Below, one piece after another: positions 53,574 through 64,000 of a DNA stretch of 64,000 bases; position 1 is the stretch's first letter; every line of letters starts with the position of its first letter. The position numbers were made by a program, and so were the translations under genes. The notes beneath the pieces were generated by a model. That model ran no database searches. It was not told the DNA's origin and saw nothing but the letters and a program-made list of their open reading frames with translations. This DNA comes from Strigamia acuminata (lineage: Eukaryota > Arthropoda > Chilopoda > Geophilomorpha > Linotaeniidae). The stretch covers positions 50,414,581-50,478,580 of the forward strand of contig OX442314.1 in the NCBI GenBank assembly GCA_949358305.1, read 5' to 3'.

Positions 53574-55810
53574 GAACTAGTCGCATTTGAATCAGCAGAT
53601 TCGGGTTTGATCAAAGTCTTGACCATTTCTGCCAACGAGTTAGTCAGCGAAGTTTGTAACTTATTTTCAAAAGTATTAAGTTTAGCATCTAGTGTTGCAT
53701 CCAACACTTCTTGAGTTATCCATCTGTTATTAGGACGTTTAGAAGTAGGATCCACAGTCGGGGAATCCGGGGTACTTCGTTTTTGCAACTCTTCAGAGTT
53801 GAAATTTGCTCGTGGTTTTAAATCTGGACATTCTCGACGCATGTGTCCTGGTTTCTTACAATGGTAACAAACTAATTGACCACGTCTGGTCTGATCTACT
53901 ACTCCATTTATTAAATAAACGGCCTCACACTCCTCAGGTAACTCTTCATCACAAATATTAAGTTGTTCTTGTGAATCCAAAGTTAAAGATTTAGCATTTG
54001 TCTTCGGCTGAGGACGAGTGTCAGTTTTCCGAGGTGGGAAAACAACTGGATTGGAAATATTTTCCCTTGCTCCATTAGCTGTACGACTGTACAAGCCTTT
54101 ATTTTTTGTTATAACGGTATAAATCTCTGTCAGAGGTAAATCCGCTATGCCTTGCGTATGCAAAAGCAAATCATTAGCAGGAGTTACACTCCCGATAAAA
54201 AGACATCCAGCCCCTTTTGCATCAAGACTGTCTTGTAATATCCATAACTGGTAATATTTGTGCATAAAGTCGTAAAGACTTTCTGTTTCCAGTTGTTTCA
54301 ACTTAGTTAGTTGGTTCGTCCGCTCTTGTCGAGTGGCTACAAACCGCTCTTTGAACGCCTGTTCAAATACTTCCCAAGATATGAAATCTTCTCTCCTTTC
54401 ATGAAACCAACCATGCGCTTGCTCGGTTAGGTAACCGGCTACACCTTTAACAAGCATGTCATCGAGTGACATGTTTCGCAGGAAAGCGACATTTTTTACA
54501 ATGTTGAGAAAGCGTTCGCTTTCTTCTGCTTTTCCGGAGAATACGGGAATGTCTGGGGGCTTCAAACAGTTAGTTTGAGGGACAGCGGCGGAACTTTTTC
54601 CTGCCTGCATCAACTTGTGCATGGTCGTGGCAATGGACGCGAGGTCATCAGCCGTCATTCCAAAGCTACTGGGGGGGCGCGAGTTGTCGTTTGACGACCC
54701 ACCATTGTTTGATTGACTCGAGTTATTTTGACTTGAGCCACCATTGTTGGGGTTGAAATTATTCGACCCTCCTTGGTTTGGTCTACTGGGGTTACCAAAA
54801 TTCGAATGGTTATTCGAATTACCTTGGTTCCCATAATTCGAATGATTATTAGAATTACCCCGATTGTTAAAATTCGGACGATTGTTCGAACTTCCTGGAC
54901 CACCAAAATTCGGACGGTAGTTCGAATTACCTGGAGTCCCCTGATTCAAATAATTATTGGAATCTCCTTGCATTTCAGTAGAAGGATTATTTAAATCGTT
55001 CGGATTATCGTTCGGATTATTTGGGTTATTCGAGTTCGGAGGAACTGAGTGACCCCTTTGCATGTTAGGTGCTGGACTAGAATTGATTGCAAATCTAGAA
55101 TTTGGGTCAAAACGGCGGTTTGGACCTCTGGTCGCACCTGAATTTGGGTTCAAATTTCCAGCGAGATTCGGACAACTATTTGATCCGTTTGGAAAACTTG
55201 GATTAGGGTTGGCCATATTAGGCGAACCCAAATTCGCTCTGTTGAACGTATTCTCAAAGTTCTCTGGATTTGTAAATCCTCTTTGTTGGTTGCGAGCGAA
55301 GTTATTCGCTCGTAATCGTTGTTGAAAAGCACGATTAAAATCTCCTGGTGTCAAATTCGACTGATCTTGACGAGGAGGTTGTGCATTTTTATTTCTATAT
55401 CTAGAAATAGGCGTCGAAGGAGTGGGACTAAAATTATTTAATCTTTGGCTGGCTGGGGAATTAGGATGCTCCGACGTAGCACGACGTGCGTGCACGAAAT
55501 CTAATACTTCGGTCAAAGATCTAAATTGGTTTGGGTTCAAACCGTGATCCTGACAAAATAATAGACCGCCTCGGCCTAAATGAGAACCTTCAGGAATGCA
55601 TTCCTCTTCTCCAGGCGGAGTGGGTTCACGTGGAATCCTATTTTCACCAGATGGTCCGGCTGTTTCATTTAAAACGCCATTGTGGACCGTGTGGTTTCCC
55701 ACTTCTTCCATTCCAGTAGGAACAGGTACAAACCCGGATAGATTCATTCCACCGGTCAAACAAGTTCTTTCCTTACCGCGGGTGTTCATGTGATGCTGGT
55801 TACTAGTCAT
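53564..55810 (-). CDS. Element A Gag
   Basis: I chose ATG 55810 (MTSNQHHMNTRGKE), because the longer frame begins with TTG; 748 residues, unusually large. Residues 150-390 are a low-complexity Asn/Ser/Gly/Pro region with many NSNN and FGNxGNSNN units. The capsid domain spans about 413-527 (SERFLNIVKNVAFLRNMS, HGWFHERREDFISWEVFEQ, RFVATRQERTNQL). A single CCHC knuckle CYHCKKPGHMRREC sits near 650. It ends with an amphipathic helical segment (LDATLDAKLNTFENKL). The Asn-rich spacer may promote condensation, but that is speculation. Confidence 0.92.
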   Translation of the reverse strand: MTSNQHHMNTRGKERTCLTGGMNLSGFVPVPTGMEEVGNHTVHNGVLNETAGPSGENRIPREPTPPGEEECIPEGSHLGRGGLLFCQDHGLNPNQFRSLTEVLDFVHARRATSEHPNSPASQRLNNFSPTPSTPISRYRNKNAQPPRQDQSNLTPGDFNRAFQQRLRANNFARNQQRGFTNPENFENTFNRANLGSPNMANPNPSFPNGSNSCPNLAGNLNPNSGATRGPNRRFDPNSRFAINSSPAPNMQRGHSVPPNSNNPNNPNDNPNDLNNPSTEMQGDSNNYLNQGTPGNSNYRPNFGGPGSSNNRPNFNNRGNSNNHSNYGNQGNSNNHSNFGNPSRPNQGGSNNFNPNNGGSSQNNSSQSNNGGSSNDNSRPPSSFGMTADDLASIATTMHKLMQAGKSSAAVPQTNCLKPPDIPVFSGKAEESERFLNIVKNVAFLRNMSLDDMLVKGVAGYLTEQAHGWFHERREDFISWEVFEQAFKERFVATRQERTNQLTKLKQLETESLYDFMHKYYQLWILQDSLDAKGAGCLFIGSVTPANDLLLHTQGIADLPLTEIYTVITKNKGLYSRTANGARENISNPVVFPPRKTDTRPQPKTNAKSLTLDSQEQLNICDEELPEECEAVYLINGVVDQTRRGQLVCYHCKKPGHMRRECPDLKPRANFNSEELQKRSTPDSPTVDPTSKRPNNRWITQEVLDATLDAKLNTFENKLQTSLTNSLAEMVKTLIKPESADSNATSSKN
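54660..55340 (-). repeat. Asn/Gly/Ser-rich low-complexity coding repeat in Gag A
   Basis: Imperfect units coding for GNSNNxxNFGN-like peptides, with AATTCGAATNATTATTCGAAT-type patterns on the plus strand. Both other frames stay open, which gives shadow ORFs. Confidence 0.75.
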
Positions 55811-57102
55811 AACTAAACTTAAACTAAGAAAATTTCCTAAGTCTGAGAGATAACGATGAAGTTGCAAACGTTCAGGAGGGTCGCAAACGAAGCAGTGGTC
55901 ACACTATTCAAAAGGAAGTATGGGTACTTCAAGACACCTCTCTGATTGGTCAAGTATCAACGCTAGTCTCGCGAGAGTCCAATCTCATCCGAGATTGGTG
56001 GAAATCATCAAGTTCGTGGAACCGTAATCTTGACAGATTCCAGTGTTATGACGTAGTCACCAAACAAAATGGATACTTTTCAAAGTATTTTAAAATATCA
56101 CCGTATTTATTAATAAATGAATGATCACCTTTATGGAATTTTAATGGTTTTAAAACTCGTAATTTCGAAAGACGCGCCGATTCGTTTGAATCGACGGCTT
56201 TTCTGCACAACACGGGTTGCTAGGCAACACAACAGCGAGAATTCTTCTTCGCTACAATTCGAATGGTATTCTATTCGTAAAATTCGATTTCAATGGCTTG
56301 AGATCACGATTTTTAACCAACATTTTAATGTAGATCAGGTCTGTAAAATAAGGTAAACCATTTGAAATAAAATATAAATTTTAATTCCTTCGAAAATGTC
56401 AATTTTCTTTCTTATTTATTTAGGCAAATAAATTTAGGTTTAACTTGAAGTCTCAAGCAAAATACATATAAAAGAATATTCTAAAATTAAAACAACTGTT
56501 AAATTGATAGAATTCTTTAAGAATTTCGTCAAAAGGTCAACTTTTCAAAATTAGGCCCGGCCGCGTGGTTTTGTCAGATTGTCGACGACAAAATGACGTT
56601 ACCCGGGCGGAACCAACTTCAACAAGTTCGGGCAAGACTCCTATTCTCGGGGTTGGGCCTTTAGGCCTGACCACGCGGTAGAAATTATTAGTTTTGTCAA
56701 AACACATAATTTCCACGACGGAAAATCGGAATAAAGTGAATTACACTTATTTTCTTGCGAGAAGTCCTAAAACAGAATAAAATATATTAAACACAAATAT
56801 AAATTTCGCTCGAAATTTATTTTACACACAAAAATCACCATAAACGTTACACTACTCGAATTCATCATAGACATGCAAAACTTCAAATTTTATTTAAAAT
56901 TTGGCAGCCTATCTCGGTAGAACCTCCACTTGTGACGGTTCTAACGAGATTCCTATGATCGCTATCACAAGAAAGAACTTTTAAACAAAACACTGATTCT
57001 ATCAGTAAAAAAAAAATTTCATTTGAAATTTTAACACCGTAAGCACATTTCCGAATTCTCATAAACACACAACTCAAAATTCATTTGAATTTTTGCAGCC
57101 TT
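55811..57102 (-). other. Element A 5' leader
   Basis: About 1.3 kb without a credible ORF. It contains an exact second copy of the 18-nt primer site at 56911-56928, followed by sequence like the LTR end (CTTGTGACGGTTCTA). Confidence 0.6.
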
Positions 57103-57120
57103 ATCTCGGTAGAACCTCCA
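57103..57120 (-). promoter_or_regulatory. Element A primer-binding site, tRNA-Gln-like
   Basis: On minus, TGGAGGTTCTACCGAGAT begins two bases after the LTR. It matches the complement of the 3' end of animal glutamine tRNA (..ATCTCGGTGGAACCTCCA) at 17 of 18 positions as I recall that tRNA. Confidence 0.6.
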
Positions 57121-57122
57121 CT

Positions 57123-57821
57123 TGTGACGATTCTACTTTTGGCTGATTTAATAGCCATTTAAGATAGATAAATAATCGGTTTAAACAAGACGTTGCTAGG
57201 AGTAGCAACAACCTAACCGAGATAAGCTTACAGAAGTCTGTGCAAAAAAAATATGAATTCATGACTGAGCAGAAAATAACTTACAGTTTTAGTGTGACAT
57301 AACATATTTATTACTGAATAATAATAACATAGTTTGTGGGTTCTTGACGCGTGTAAACGGCGGCATCAACTGGTTGAGGATCCGGGCGAAGCCAGAGGGA
57401 TACGGCTGACTTGCGGCATCGTCACAAATAGCGCTACGGAGACGTATTTGGTCCGCAGCTCGAGTATCTAATGATGCAAAGAATCCTTCGCAGGAATAGG
57501 AATATTCGGCAGAATATTCCATTGTTTCAAATGAATAAATGTAAAGTGATTAATGGAATATAACAAATGAATTGTTATATAAATATTAATTGGGCGGGGA
57601 CCGTCGCGACAATTGAGAGAACGTCGCGGGAGTTGTTGAGACTCCACCCGCCAGCATGCCTTACGACGACGAGATCTCGTGATCAGGCGCCGAGTATTTA
57701 ATTGTACGCTTTAATTCGCTATCGGTGGTACCAACCACCAGGTAAACATTTCTATGGACTTACCGGGTTTAAAAGATATTGCCAATACAGGATTACCAAT
57801 GCCCGAGTAATTTGTTTAACA
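57123..57821 (-). repeat. Element A 5' LTR, 699-bp part
   Basis: Equals the left part of 44284-46039 and stops at GTTTAACA, where element B begins. In the 3' LTR the next bases are CGATATATTG, so CACG (or AACACG) is the likely target duplication of element B. Confidence 0.9.
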
Positions 57822-57823
57822 CG

Positions 57824-59531
57824 TGTGACGATGACCTTTCGATGACGCTATCCGCTCAAAATGTGTATTTTGGCATAACAAGCAAGTCTATCAATTCTAG
57901 TAGTTGAGAGATAAGTTAACAAACCTAAAGTGTGAACTGGGTAAAATAATGAAACCGGTGGTTATCAAGACATAACATGTTTATTGATATATAAATATAA
58001 TCACCGTGAAGTGATTATATTAATCAATTTGCATAAACTACAGTTATACATTGACTATGCCGACAATTGGCCGTATAAATGGGTTGATTAACTATACATA
58101 CAGTCGCCTAATCGGCGCTATGGTAATATCGCGTCGGCTTCATCGGGTCGGTAAGATGTCGTCTGAATCGGGTGATTATTTGGTCCTAATTGTACATCGG
58201 GGTCTGGTTCAAATCTGTAATAAAAAGGTTAGTATCCGAGGACTTCCGGTTGACTGTATCTGCATCGCCACAAACTTGGGGCGGTTATTGGTTTAAATGG
58301 CTTGTGAGAGCCATTTACCAATTGACCTCTTATAAAAGTTTTAAGACATTTATAATTGGTGTGATACGTCAAATTGGTTCTTCATACGAGAGTAAACTGT
58401 TGCGAGTTTACAATCATAACTTCTGGTTCCGTGTAATGGATGTATTTATTAGAGTATTACTTTTCAGTAAATACTCGTAATAATTCTGCTTACATAAAGT
58501 TGGCAATTTAGCTACACATCTACTGGCAAGTAAATGCTAATGTAGCTAGTCTTCAGTTTTGTACAGTTCTGGAAGAAGTATCCATGTTTATGCACAATGT
58601 TAAGTGTGACATAAACCAGTTGGGGATTTAATCTAACTAAACTTTTCCGAGTTTAGTTATTTCAACCCTAATGTTACATTTTCGACACGCTGTTCGGCAG
58701 CCGTGGTTTACTGTAACTGGCAGGCCTTGTGGAACACTTGTTGAATTATATCCGGCCCGACGGGATTCTTACTACTCATCGCCGCGACCTGATCTCCTCA
58801 CGGCCACACAGCCGTCATCGGGCACCCGGACATGGAGGCATCATATCACCCATCTCCACGTCAAGTGTACGCCGTATGTAGGTTGTCATAGGCCCGCAGT
58901 ATAAGGGGCATTGACTGCGCAATCAACAGACAAGCAAGTGTCTGCGCAATCAACATGACAACCGGAGTAGTAGAAAGGGCTCAAGAAAACATATAGTCAA
59001 AATATCTGGTCAAGAGCGAGCTACTTCCTGTTGCGAGGAAGTATATACTCGGGGAAAACAATAGCTTGGCCATTGCTCCAATGAGAGCAATGGTCCTGCA
59101 AATCCCCCCAATCACTGGTCCAGGTGATGGGATACTCAGGACACATTTTCAGTCCAGGTGGTCATCAGGGCAGACCATAGCTCTCTGCTAGGTCGGGACA
59201 GAAACTGGATAGCGAGGAACACTTTTGGATTAAGTCTTTCAACTTGATCCGCGGGGGTCCACGCTTAGAACAGGTGCGAGGGGGAGATTTAATCCCCTAG
59301 GCCTAGTTTTGGGGTAACTTTGCAGAGTTACCACAAAACAACCTAATATCTATATTTATTGCCATAAACATAAGATAACGTTGATTCTCTGCCTTAAAAT
59401 CACATAAAAGTTGTATTTTATGTGGTTTTACGTCAAGTGACAAATTCTATTCGAATTTGCCGCTTTTGGTCGTCAGCGCCATCTATTGGCGTAATTTGTC
59501 GCTATATCGATGAGCGACTGCATGATCGTCA
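57824..59531 (-). repeat. Element B 3' LTR, about 1708 bp
   Basis: On minus it starts TGACGATCATGCAG and ends AATGGTCATCGTCACA-like (plus strand TGTGACGATGACC). Upstream on minus is the purine tract AAGGGGGACGTA. The 5' partner is outside the window, so the ends rest on TG/CA, the purine tract and the junction with LTR A. Confidence 0.7.
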
Positions 59532-60382
59532 TACGTCCCCCTTAATCACTGGAATTATCAAAAATAATTACACGTGATTCCGCCTATAATCGTCTCGATA
59601 TACGACACTGTTCATCATGGATCAGCAACGTTACGTATTTTGTGAGAAATACGGATCGTCGGCAAAATGTAACATCGAGTGAGGGTTTATTCAACTCATA
59701 TTACATTTATCGTTTATTAAACTAATTAGTAACTTGGACTAGTTCATTAAAAGTTTATAAAACCGGTAACTCTGTGCCGAATTAATAATATATTTTATAC
59801 AAAATATATTATTATCGCCGCATGACATCATCTTGAGTGTACTGAATAATTTTTTCAATCATTGTTAAATGCTCAAAGAAATTGTTTTATTCATCATTTC
59901 AAAAAATTGTTAATTTTTCAGAAACGTAAACAAAAACATCACACACAAAAATATCTTGAAAATGACATATATTAATTGAAATTGTTTCAAATTCAAAAAA
60001 TAAAGGCTATACTGATTTTTTAGTTAACATTTTGGTTAAAAAATGGAAAAATAAAATATCACGGGTTAAATTATTTTGTTCAACTTATAAAAATTGACAA
60101 AACCAAAAATCTTCAAATTACGTATCTGTTGGATTTGTAGAAATAACACGAAAAAGTTTTATCACAAAATTAGTTCGGTTAAAATGTTGACTCTTATAGT
60201 TGTCCATCATTGTTGTTAATATCAAAAGGAATAAAGTTTTTTAACAATTAGTTCTTTTTAGATGAAAACAAACACGACACCAACTCGAAGAATGATTAGT
60301 TTTGATCGCCTGAACAGGCTAAAAAACTCAACTCGCCAAATATCGTCCGACACGACGCGATGCGTGGACGTAGCCTCTCTAT
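59532..60382 (-). other. Element B 3' untranslated region
   Basis: AT-rich and without ORFs. CAGCGCCATCTATTGG just inside the LTR edge is shared with element A (45990). Confidence 0.55.
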
Positions 60383-62325
60383 CTAAATGACCGGACTCTG
60401 GCGACCATCTTCTTTTTCTCTATCATCCTTCTTGCTTGGTTCAGGATCGGTGCTCTCGTCAATGACGAGTCTCGACGAGTCTTCCGACGAACTTCTCGGC
60501 AGTGGAACCGCTTCTCTCGGGGAAATCCTTCGTGAAGTGCTCGGTCGACCAATCTTGGCGGCGAATCCGTCGGGTAACGGGCGCAAGCTAGCAATTGGTG
60601 GGTCCCTGGCGTGGCGTTCTTGCTGGAACACTTCTTCGGCCGTCGGCAGCTCGACACTCCAATCTGCACGGATATGGATGGCGGCAGAAAGTTGGCTTAC
60701 ACGCTCCAACAATCGTGACCATATGTGCTCCAATACGGGGAAGGGCTCGTTGCGCAAGGGATTCATAATCCATCTCATGACTAAGATGGGCAAATTGTAG
60801 TAAACGTTGCGCTTCTGATTAAGCCGTCGAGAAATATCCAAGGCGGCTTCTCTGATGATGGGGGTGTAATGTTCAATCTCGCAATCGGCCGCGTGTTCAT
60901 TCGTGATGCCTGCTGGAACTATGAACGGATACGCCGTCACAACGGACTTCAACGCTGGTAACTTCTTGGCTGGTGGGCCTGGTGGAGGCGTTTTCACCTC
61001 TGGACTTGTTTTCGGGGATTCCACGGGAGTAGGAATCTTGGACGAATCGCCGGCTTTGCATTGCGTTTTCCCCTCGGTGACGGGAGTCGTGGCTAGTAGG
61101 GCGGCTTGCTTCACCTCCTGCTCCTCGTTCGCACGCTTAGCTTTCAAGCTCAGCTGTGCGAGGGCGCGCACCTCATCTTGTGTCCAGGTTGTTACCGTAT
61201 AGCCCCCGGGTCGGTGATTATCCACGATAAATCGCGGATCCACCAAAATTACCTCTCCTAAATGGGAGTGGATAACTTGGCAGGGGTCACAGGTAGACCA
61301 TATACGGGGTTCAGGCCGCGCGATTCCCATCACGGTGAACGGCAAAACGTTGTCATTCCAGGGTGTAATTTTCTCCCGTATCTTCCAACCGGAGCAGTTC
61401 GGGCATAACATGGCGTGACTGCCTTGGATGATTCCAATGGCCCAACCTCCCCCGTTGCAAAACGGACAGGTCACCTCGGTCCTCTCGTCATATGGAATAC
61501 GACATTTCGGCAAGATTACGTTGACGGCCTGCTCCACTTGCTCCCGACGTTCTTTCTTGGTTCCAACGAGCGGGGGTGATTTCTTGAGCTCCTTTACTAT
61601 CGCGGTCGTGGCTGCGTCCATCTTCTCCTTTGGAGGGGCCGGTGTGGGTTGGACCGGAGTAGGTCTGGAAACCTTTCTCGGGTCCTCTCTTCTCGGCACA
61701 TGTTGGCCGCGGGATTTCGTTGAACGATATTCCGTCCAATTGGAGCTGGTATTCACCTTAGCTGGTTCCGATCTTTGGGAGGGGTAGTGATAAACTACAC
61801 GAGGTCTTTCTGCCAACGGTCGGGGCGGTTCGTTCTCGGAATGAAAATGAGGACGATAAGGGTGGCTGCTACTCCGGGCCTGGTATTTGGTCCGCTCCCG
61901 TGAATGCGACGAGGAATGAGAAGTGGACGGTCGATTCCATGTGTCGTCTTCTACCGTGACACGGAGTGTGCTTGTCTTTGAAGACGATCCTGTCGACTCG
62001 GACGACTTCACCAACTTCTTCAGATAGTCGGGCAATTCTTTTCCCCTTGCTTTGGCCCAATCCATTATGGCCTGAGCACATTCTCTGCCGGAAGAATAGG
62101 TTTCCGCTGACTCGGCAGACTTTAACAATTTCCTCAGGTAGTCGGGTAACTCCTTTCCTCGTGCCTTGGCCCAGTCCAATACAGCTTGAAAACCATCAGA
62201 CCTTGACGTCTCTTCGTTTCGGGGCGGCCTACCGCGGTCAGGACTTGAATCGCCTGACGTCGACGAGTGATCGTAATGGACGTGGCGACGTTTATTTGGC
62301 GATCTACGTGGCCCTCGATCCTTCC
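60383..62325 (-). CDS. Element B ORF3: accessory protein with the same three-CxxC core
   Basis: The frame has no ATG near its start; it is open to about 62340, where TCGAATTTAG stands as a splice acceptor at 62326, so the protein probably begins from an upstream exon. About 647 residues. The N-terminus is basic and Ser-rich (RRSPNKRRHVHYDHSS), then two tandem copies of a helical DWAKARGKELPDYLxKL unit. The core has CPFCNGGGW, CPNCSGW, ITPW, VMGI, a third CDPC and GEVILVDPRF, with spacing like that in element A. A C-terminal helical domain follows (EAALDISRRLNQKRNVYYN, WSRLLERVSQLS) that has no obvious counterpart in A. No signal peptide or membrane segment is visible. Function unknown. Confidence 0.78.
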
Positions 62326-63512
62326 CTAAATTCGAGAAATCACATCAAATGAGTTAAAGTCATCGAACAATAACTTAATCCAGATGAATCGCCGATACTT
62401 AATATATTTATCGTGACATAAACATATCAATACCAACAAGTCACCAATAATTAATGCTTTTATTGTAAAATAAATGTATTAATTCAAATAAACCACTAAC
62501 ACTCTAATATATTTATTGTGAAATAAATATATTAAGTCCTCCTTCCTGAATGTTCTCCTTTAAGAGATTGGAATATTAAATAGGGGAGTAAGGTGAGTGA
62601 CTCCGTCTATATTCTGATCAATATTGCCAATCGTTGAACAATTAACGTATATTTAAACTGTGAAGTTTAAATATTCAAATTGAACATCGAACATTTTATT
62701 CTACGTAATTTCCTTTTCCAGGAAAGGTCCGTAATATCACAAATATTGCCTTATAATCGACTAATAAATTTAACAATTTAATTTAACCGATTAGAAGACG
62801 ATAATTCGGACAACAAATTCCTCCACATGTGTTTAATAGATGGCGAACGCCCTCTAGTGAGGATTTCTGTAGCTTTAACATGACTTGGCGAGTTTTTATC
62901 TTTCTAGATAAATTCTCGAGTTAGTGGCGGTGTATTTGAATATTTTTACATACAAAATAGCACTTTACCACTCATGTTGATTCTCTGCTCGTAAATCCGT
63001 GGAAAATTCGACGTTTTCTTTGCTGACGTAATTAATGTTGTCCGGACGAGTAACGTACGAAATTTCCTATTAAAATTCGGTTAAATTTTAATACTTTGGA
63101 AATATTAATTAAATTTATCGTTGAATAAATTTAACTTACGAAGAAACCTCGTTGTTTGTCCAAACAAGAGCGTTTTTGTAACTCGCGTCGCTGACTTCCA
63201 ATTGAATTTGACGAAACGATGTTTTTTTCCGCGATTAAACCCACGTGGTTTAGCTATGAAGTTTGAGCAAACCTCTTAACTAAATAAAATCGAATGAATA
63301 GCTGTCTTTTCCGAGACTGGTGTAAATCAATTTACTCACAAACTATCCGATTTTTCGTGTTGAGAAAAGCTTTACGAGTTGAGGACTGGCTAAGCGATGT
63401 GTCAACTGTAGTGAAACTACGAGAGTGAGGTCGAAGTTCAACCTCAAAGCAGGTGTCTATTTTTTAGACCGAGCTCTGTGATTGGTTGATGACTCATTTA
63501 CACTATCTTGTT
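62326..63512 (-). other. Element B pol-ORF3 spacer
   Basis: About 1.19 kb, AT-rich, no ORF; counterpart of 48307-49367 in element A. TTTATTGTGAAATAAATATATTA-like repeats at 62455-62540. Confidence 0.5.
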
Positions 63513-64000
63513 TTAAAAATAGCATGGACGAGTCGTCTCTTCAAAGTAGAGGTGTGCATGCTTTGTGAAATAAATATTCTTTTCAGAAATATTTAATTCC
63601 TGCATTTTTTGCACAAAATCATCGCTAAATTGTCGATTAGGCTTAGGAGTTCTTTTAGAGCGTCTTTCAGCCCGTAATAATTTTTTATTTCTTCTCTTTA
63701 TATGTTCAAGTTCGTTATTTTCAATAACTCCCTCAACGACTTCGTCCGGGGGTTGGAGAATATCGTTTTCGACGGTATCCTCCGTTTCCATGGGGACAAC
63801 GTCTTCTTCTGCCTGTTGCGAGGCAGGGAAGTGTTCGTCCATCCAATTTGGTGTTGGATGAATCCCCTCACTGCCTTCAGTTTGGTTTTCCGACCAAGCT
63901 TCAACTGGAAATGACGGAATATAAGGTGACAAATCCTGGATATTAATTGATTTCTCAATTGATCCATCGGCAACTTTTCGTAATGAATACGAGCCTCCTT
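63513..64000 (-). CDS. Element B Pol, C-terminal end (open at window end)
   Basis: The frame enters from the right edge with GSYSLRKVADGSIEKS, the counterpart of GGAYKLRKLADGSIEKS in Pol A (the segment after the integrase core), then PYIPSFPVEAW against PYTPSYPIETW, a basic RRNKKLLRAERRSKRTPKPN tail, and a TAG at 63513. The catalytic domains are outside the window. Confidence 0.9.
   Translation of the reverse strand, partial: GGSYSLRKVADGSIEKSINIQDLSPYIPSFPVEAWSENQTEGSEGIHPTPNWMDEHFPASQQAEEDVVPMETEDTVENDILQPPDEVVEGVIENNELEHIKRRNKKLLRAERRSKRTPKPNRQFSDDFVQKMQELNISEKNIYFTKHAHLYFEETTRPCYF

Larger units (their letters stand above)
44284..57821 (-). mobile_element. Very large Ty3/Gypsy element A, with third ORF; 5' LTR cut by element B
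   Basis: Order on the minus strand: partial 5' LTR (57821-57123), tRNA primer site, leader, gag, pol by frameshift, ORF3, 3' LTR (46039-44284). The internal part is about 11.1 kb and a whole copy would be about 14.6 kb, long for Gypsy. In the shared 699 bp the two LTRs differ at only about three positions that I can see, so the insertion is recent. The remainder of the 5' LTR should lie right of the window, beyond element B. Confidence 0.92.
57824..64000 (-). mobile_element. Related Gypsy element B, 3' half, inserted in the 5' LTR of A
   Basis: Order on minus from the right edge: end of pol (to 63513), spacer, ORF3, 3' region, 3' LTR (59531-57824). Gene order, ORF3 core and the region before the LTR match element A, but sequence identity is modest, so B is a different family of the same lineage. 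Confidence 0.85.

Overview
This is a 64 kb stretch of a eukaryotic nuclear genome, almost certainly an arthropod and probably an insect. The evidence is: short introns with GT/AG borders, a tetraspanin gene with introns of 56 and 87 nt, and a transposon repertoire of BEL/Pao, Copia, Ty3/Gypsy, Harbinger, hAT MITEs and a truncated LINE. I see no bacterial operon, CRISPR array, rRNA or confident tRNA gene. More than half of the window is recognisable mobile DNA, much of it nested.

Layout. 1-3191: 3' part of a BEL/Pao element ending in one LTR. 3545-5767: a decayed, intronless mRNA-capping guanylyltransferase gene with its own TATA promoter, broken by a nonsense codon and a minus-strand LINE fragment. 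6545-7794: a three-exon tetraspanin gene (minus), with an old Gypsy gag/protease remnant against its 5' end. 8894-10516 and 15394-15463: a decayed Harbinger transposon split by a full-length, apparently intact Copia element (10517-15388, 207-bp LTRs identical by eye, GAATG duplication). 16027-23122: fragments of a repeat family here called X, plus Copia debris. 23181-23984: an intronless two-RRM (SR-like) gene (minus), whose promoter shares motifs with that of the capping gene. 24795-34995: an uncharacterised transposase-like gene (minus) broken by three independent insertions: an intact Gypsy element (25181-32626, LTRs identical by eye, ATAT duplication), a Harbinger-type MITE (TTA duplication) and a hAT-type MITE (8-bp duplication). 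36756-37536: a possible small three-exon gene and a short divergent ORF. 37750-43594: a second X copy loaded with foldback and MITE insertions. 44284 to the end: two very large related Gypsy elements (A and B, both minus). B is inserted in the 5' LTR of A.

How the genes work together. The retroelements are self-contained gag-pol units. In Gypsy 1 and Gypsy A, gag and pol are joined by a textbook -1 slippery heptamer immediately before the gag stop codon. Gypsy A and B also carry a third ORF between pol and the 3' LTR. It is not an envelope: both copies have the same three-CxxC zinc-binding core ending in a (I/V)DPRF motif. This shared accessory ORF and the common promoter module of the two intronless RNA-processing genes (capping enzyme and SR-like protein) are the most interesting signals here.
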